Source: Citrobacter koseri
GTDB lineage: Bacteria; Pseudomonadota; Gammaproteobacteria; Enterobacterales; Enterobacteriaceae
Reading direction: 5' to 3'
NCBI GenBank assembly: GCA_900446925.1
Contig: UAVY01000004.1
Span: 620,001-684,000, forward strand
DNA: 64,000 nt
The notes under the pieces were generated by a model. The model was not told where the DNA came from. It ran no database searches and worked only from the letters and a program-made list of their open reading frames with translations. The position numbers and the translations under genes were made by a program. This document shows, piece after piece, positions 60,353 through 64,000 of the stretch; the stretch's first letter is position 1; each line of letters opens with the position of its first letter.

Positions 60353-62068
60353 GTGCCGCATGAAACAACGCCAGGAAACTGGAGCTGGCTGAGAACGTTA
60401 GCACGACGCTTTGGGCCAGGCCATGTCGTAAATATCTGTTTTCTGGTTGTGATGATTTGTTCAACATTGCTGACCTGGCGTGAAGTGGTCGTGCTGGAGT
60501 CGGCATACCGGGCCAGTCAACGTAACCATCTGGAAAACGTTGCTAATGTGCTGGACAGACAGCTGCAATTCAGCGTGGATAAACTCTTGTTTCTGCGCAA
60601 CGGTATGTACGAAGCGCTGGTCACGCCGCTCGATTTTGCCGACCTGCACGATGCGGTGGCGCAATTTGCGCAACTGCGCGGCAAAAGTTTCTGGCAACTG
60701 GAGCTAGACAGACGGCGAACGTTACCGCTTAACGGCATCTCTGACGCGTTTGTTAACCGTACAACGCTTCTCACGCGGGATAACGATGCGCTGGCAAACG
60801 AGTTAAGCGCCGCGCTGGAACTGGGGTATTTGTTACGGCTGGCGCATTCTTCTACCATGCTGGCGCAGCGGACAATGTATGTTTCGCGTTCAGGCTTTTA
60901 TGTCTCAACTGAACCCACAACCAATGGCGGCGATATTATGTCCCGCTATTACCAGTATGTGATCCAACCCTGGTTCAGCGGGCAATCCCAACGACAAAAT
61001 TCAGCGCGCGGCGTGCGCTGGTTTAGCTCGCCGGTGCCGGGCGGCGAAGTGCAACAAAAGGTCACCGTGAGCCTGTCGCTGGATAACGAAAGACACTGGT
61101 ATGGCGTGCTGGCAATGGATATTCCCGTGTCATCCATGAAGCGTTTCCTGGAGGATGCGGTCGAAAAAGATTCCGAAGGGGAGTACCAGCTCTACGACTA
61201 TCAGCTCAGGCTACTGGCGACCTCAACGCCGGAAAAGCGTCAGGTTAATACCTTTGATGACCTTGAACTGGCGTTGCTCGCGAATGACATCGAACATGAT
61301 ACGCATGGCGGTATCCGTATGGGCAGCCGCTATATCAGTTGGGAAAGGCTGGATCATTTCGATGGCGTGCTTTTGCGTGTTCATACCCTGAGAGAAGGCG
61401 TGCAGGGGGCTTTTGGCAGTATCAGTATTGCGCTTGGTCTCCTGTGGGCGCTTTTCACGATGATGTTGCTCATCTCATGGGTTGTTATCCGCAAGATGGT
61501 CAGCAATATGTTTGTGCTGCAAAGTTCCCTGCAATGGCAGGCCTGGCACGATCCTTTGACACGGCTGTATAACCGTGGCGCATTGTTTGAGAGGGCGCGC
61601 GTACTGATACAGCGCTGCCATGAGCAGCGACAGCCGTTTTCCGTTATTCAGATCGATTTGGATCACTTTAAGAGCGTCAATGACCGTTTCGGCCATCAGG
61701 CGGGAGACCGGGTGCTCTCCCATGCCGCCGGGCTTATTAGCGGCACAATACGTTCGCATGACCTTGCCGGGCGCGTAGGCGGCGAAGAGTTCTGTATTGT
61801 CTTACCGGGGACGACGCTGGTGCAGGCAGCACAGATCGCAGAGCGGATACGCCAGCGCGTGAACGACAAAGAAATCCTGATCGCAAAAGGCACGACTCTG
61901 CGCATTAGCGCATCGCTGGGCGTAAGCGGGGCGCAGGAGAACGGAGACTACGATTTTGAACAGTTGCAGTCGCTGGCGGATCGCCGGTTGTATCTGGCAA
62001 AACAGGCCGGTCGCAATCAGGTTTGTGTCCGTGACGACCATCCCGTGCCATCGCCTGATACACGCTGA
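60353..62068 (+). CDS. dgcQ: Diguanylate cyclase DgcQ (YedQ)
   Basis: An intact 571-residue inner-membrane enzyme that makes c-di-GMP. One helix near residues 25-45 ([18 protein letters not shown]), a periplasmic CHASE7-type sensor to about residue 355, a second helix ([20 protein letters not shown]) and a C-terminal GGDEF domain. The active site is [14 protein letters not shown] and the inhibitory I-site RSHD lies five residues before it, so product feedback should work. The start is the GTG at 60353. In this strain its product could act on MrkH and be cleared by MrkJ in the same window, though no direct link is shown. Confidence 0.95.
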   Translation: MPHETTPGNWSWLRTLARRFGPGHVVNICFLVVMICSTLLTWREVVVLESAYRASQRNHLENVANVLDRQLQFSVDKLLFLRNGMYEALVTPLDFADLHDAVAQFAQLRGKSFWQLELDRRRTLPLNGISDAFVNRTTLLTRDNDALANELSAALELGYLLRLAHSSTMLAQRTMYVSRSGFYVSTEPTTNGGDIMSRYYQYVIQPWFSGQSQRQNSARGVRWFSSPVPGGEVQQKVTVSLSLDNERHWYGVLAMDIPVSSMKRFLEDAVEKDSEGEYQLYDYQLRLLATSTPEKRQVNTFDDLELALLANDIEHDTHGGIRMGSRYISWERLDHFDGVLLRVHTLREGVQGAFGSISIALGLLWALFTMMLLISWVVIRKMVSNMFVLQSSLQWQAWHDPLTRLYNRGALFERARVLIQRCHEQRQPFSVIQIDLDHFKSVNDRFGHQAGDRVLSHAAGLISGTIRSHDLAGRVGGEEFCIVLPGTTLVQAAQIAERIRQRVNDKEILIAKGTTLRISASLGVSGAQENGDYDFEQLQSLADRRLYLAKQAGRNQVCVRDDHPVPSPDTR

Positions 62069-62108
62069 ACCATTAGCTGTATTAATCATTTCTGCGAGAA
62101 ATATTTGC

Positions 62109-62137
62109 TTGTCATACAAAAAAATTGCAGATAAGGT
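62109..62137 (+). promoter_or_regulatory. dsrA promoter
   Basis: TTGTCA at 62109-62114 and TAAGGT at 62132-62137 with a 17-base spacer; the predicted start falls at about 62143-62145. dsrA transcription is temperature-dependent in E. coli. Confidence 0.65.
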
Positions 62138-62140
62138 AAA

Positions 62141-62229
62141 ACGCACATCAGATTTTCTGGTGTAACGAATTTTCAAGTGCTTCTTGCATAAGCAAGTTTG
62201 ATCCCGGCTCTGCGAGCCGGGATTTTTTT
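62141..62229 (+). ncRNA. dsrA: Small regulatory RNA DsrA
   Basis: The sequence follows E. coli DsrA. The rpoS-pairing part CACATCAGATTTTCTGGTGT and AACGAATTTTCAAGTGC is conserved with few changes, the middle stem is GTGCTTCTTGCATAAGCAAG and the third is the terminator CCCGGCTCTGCGAGCCGGG with eight T. With Hfq it opens the rpoS leader and represses hns. The terminator loop differs fully from E. coli in sequence while keeping the fold. It is placed next to dsrB/rcsA, as expected, between dgcQ and yodD. Confidence 0.9.
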
Positions 62230-62239
62230 TCACCCCAGA

Positions 62240-62467
62240 TCAGCGATTGATTTCCGTGACGCTAAAATCATGAATATCGAGTTCAAACGCATCCGCTAAT
62301 TCATGCCATGTATGATAATCGCGGCCATCCACACTGACTTTCTCAGGATCATCAGCGCTGCGATGAATTTCGCTCTCGCTGATTTCATTGATCGCCGCGA
62401 GCAGGGCGTCAACATCAACGCTGACTTCGCGCTTGGCCGTTTCGCTGTACTCTTTCGCGGTTTTCAT
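62240..62467 (-). CDS. yodD: Stress-induced small protein YodD
   Basis: A 75-residue protein close to E. coli YodD, which is induced by acid and peroxide. KTAKEYSETAKREVSVDVDA and LLAAINEISESEIHRSADDP cover the N-terminal half; it ends DFSVTEINR. The role is unknown. The ATG at 62467 gives the E. coli length; the frame is open further but without similarity. yedP, which lies between yodD and dgcQ in E. coli K-12, is absent. Confidence 0.93.
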   Translation of the reverse strand: MKTAKEYSETAKREVSVDVDALLAAINEISESEIHRSADDPEKVSVDGRDYHTWHELADAFELDIHDFSVTEINR

Positions 62468-62594
62468 CTTCAGTACCTCATTTAACCGTGGCATCTGTAA
62501 GTATAGACCGTTGAGAAAACCAGCAATCACGCGCGGCAGACGCTGCCAGAAAAAGGAATTTGTTCTACACTGGCACAAAGCCACAGGAGGATAA

Positions 62595-62786
<192 letters not shown>

Positions 62787-62806
62787 TGTGATTTTCGTCG
62801 CTTTTA

Positions 62807-62837
62807 CCCTGACTGGTGGAATATCCACCAGTCAGGG
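62807..62837. terminator. Hairpin between dsrB and rcsA
   Basis: CCCTGACTGGTGGA and its exact complement around a three-base loop; it probably ends both convergent transcripts. Confidence 0.75.
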
Positions 62838-62841
62838 GGCC

Positions 62842-63465
62842 TCATCGCATGTTAACAAAAATTCCGTTTGTCACGTTATCCGTCAGTCGCACGACATGAT
62901 AGATAACCTGTTTATTATGCGTTTTTATCTTCCGTTTAATATTCCCTTTGTGGGATGACACCGTCTTTGCCTTGATATTCATTTGATCTGAAATCTGTAT
63001 TGTTCCCTGTCCATCCATCCACATTCGCAACATACTGGATTCAGTACGGCTTAAAGATAACGTAGGTAAATTTACTACTCCTACAATATCCGTCTCTTTT
63101 TTCAGAATATCGCCAAGAATATCATCCAGAGAATCGGGCTTAATTGATTTTGAACTAATCAATAAGTTTTTTCTTACTAATAAGTATTCATCAAAATGCA
63201 CATTAGCAATTGCCATAAAAACAATAAATAACGTGTTGGGATGCTGATTAATGATCTGCTTTATTTGCTGACTGTTAGATGGATCATGGATGAAACAGTC
63301 CTCATTAATAAACACCACAGAAGGCTGCTGTGAGTCACAAGCGATGGCGAGTTCGTCAACGGTCTCAATGTCGTTGATTTCCCTTTTTTTCACCCCTCTG
63401 CTTACCAGATACCCGGTCAAACCTAGCCGGGTGTAACTGCATAAATCCATAATAATCGTTGACAT
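62842..63465 (-). CDS. rcsA: Colanic acid capsule activator RcsA
   Basis: An intact 207-residue auxiliary regulator that forms a dimer with RcsB and activates capsule (cps) genes and represses flhDC. The C-terminal LuxR-type helix-turn-helix is [20 protein letters not shown] and [20 protein letters not shown]. The N-terminal part lacks a phospho-acceptor set, as usual. It is degraded by Lon in E. coli. An RcsAB-like stretch (GAGATATTCAGG on the minus strand, near 63515) may serve autoregulation, low certainty. Confidence 0.95.
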   Translation of the reverse strand: MSTIIMDLCSYTRLGLTGYLVSRGVKKREINDIETVDELAIACDSQQPSVVFINEDCFIHDPSNSQQIKQIINQHPNTLFIVFMAIANVHFDEYLLVRKNLLISSKSIKPDSLDDILGDILKKETDIVGVVNLPTLSLSRTESSMLRMWMDGQGTIQISDQMNIKAKTVSSHKGNIKRKIKTHNKQVIYHVVRLTDNVTNGIFVNMR

Positions 63466-63745
63466 GGCATACCCTCACTCAATGCGTAACGATAATTCCC
63501 CTTACCTGAATATCTCATCACAACCCAACGGAACAATAATAGTGACCTAAGATGACGCTTTCGCTGTTTTCAGGCGAACTTACTATCCCGTAAAGTTACG
63601 TATAATTTGCCAGGAATCTTCTCAAAGTAAAGTAAATGTTATGTTATGTGAGTAAGGTAAAAACAAATAAAGCGCAGCAGATATATCCTGTTAGATGTTT
63701 TTAGATTTTAAATTTAGGAAAATCCTTAGTAAGACAGGATAAAAA
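63466..63745. other. rcsA upstream region
   Basis: No gene is seen between rcsA and fliR. The region should hold the long rcsA promoter zone (H-NS and RcsAB controlled in E. coli); it is AT-rich at 63600-63720. Confidence 0.4.
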
Positions 63746-64000
63746 TTATGGGTTATTGGTTGTCGGCATTTCGCTAACGATATCAGCAAGCAAATTGAAA
63801 ATTTCACCGAATAAATGTTCACAGAAAGGGGCGATTAATGGCATGAGCGCGGCTATTAACAAAATGCCGACGGATAAGGTTAACGGGAAGCCAATAACAA
63901 ATACGGATAACTGCGGAGCCATACGGTTTAATAGCCCGAGCGACAGGTTGAGGGTGAGCAGTAACGTAATGACCGGCAAGGCTAACATGAGTCCGTTGAG
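63746..64000 (-). CDS. fliR: Flagellar export apparatus protein FliR, C-terminal part (5' end outside window)
   Basis: The last 84 or so residues of FliR, a polytopic component of the flagellar type III export gate. [40 protein letters not shown] and [19 protein letters not shown] are the conserved final helices. The stop is at 63746 and the frame stays open to the window edge. Its presence next to rcsA is the enterobacterial arrangement and indicates a flagellate strain. Confidence 0.94.
   Translation of the reverse strand, partial: LNGLMLALPVITLLLTLNLSLGLLNRMAPQLSVFVIGFPLTLSVGILLIAALMPLIAPFCEHLFGEIFNLLADIVSEMPTTNNP

Overview
The window is chromosomal DNA from a motile enterobacterium of the Citrobacter/Enterobacter/Leclercia type. 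The right end (fliR, rcsA, dsrB, yodD, dsrA, dgcQ, yodC, yedI, yedA, vsr, dcm, yedJ, an OmpS1-like porin) and the centre (yeeO, amn, shiA, nac, cbl, mtfA, serU and four tRNA-Asn genes) match the E. coli/Salmonella 43-44 min backbone in gene content and mostly in order. fliR argues against Klebsiella. The genus is not fixed by anything I can see.

Layout. (1) 0-7.4 kb: accessory genes (amidase fragment, GCS2-type ligase, flavin reductase), then a leftward operon of TonB receptor, periplasmic binding protein, SAM methyltransferase and FecCD permease. (2) 7.6-9.6 kb: tRNA-Asn, yeeO, tRNA-Asn. (3) 9.6-23.4 kb: accessory block with a YaiL-like and a cold-shock-domain protein, an ABC exporter, small regulator/enzyme pairs, a decayed LysP-like permease and a MetC-like lyase with transporter and LysR regulator. 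(4) 23.4-34.9 kb: M24 aminopeptidase, amn, shiA, a rightward ATPase/binding protein/permease operon, tRNA-Asn, nac-cbl, tRNA-Asn, mtfA, serU. (5) 34.9-53.7 kb: island after serU with a type 3 fimbrial cluster mrkABCDF plus its c-di-GMP regulators mrkJ, mrkI and mrkH, then a whole aerobactin locus iutA-iucDCBA with shiF and a siderophore-interacting reductase. (6) 53.7-64 kb: backbone from the porin to fliR, including the sRNA DsrA.

The most interesting system is a metal/metallophore importer split over two operons 21 kb apart. The receptor operon (2.6-7.4 kb) has no ATPase. The second operon (28.4-31.2 kb) carries an ATPase with a related binding protein and permease. Each operon is preceded by a near-perfect Zur-type palindrome (16/17 and 15/17 matches to the core as I remember it), which suggests joint induction by zinc starvation, and a SAM methyltransferase is embedded in the receptor operon.

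Quality warning: at least 40 apparent single-base frameshifts break otherwise well conserved genes, including dcm, vsr, nac, shiA, iucC and mrkD. Several lie in homopolymer runs, which points to consensus errors rather than gene loss. I annotate such genes as full-length CDS spans and state the break. The LysP-like gene is different: it has a large internal deletion, a nonsense codon and a frameshift, so it is called a pseudogene.
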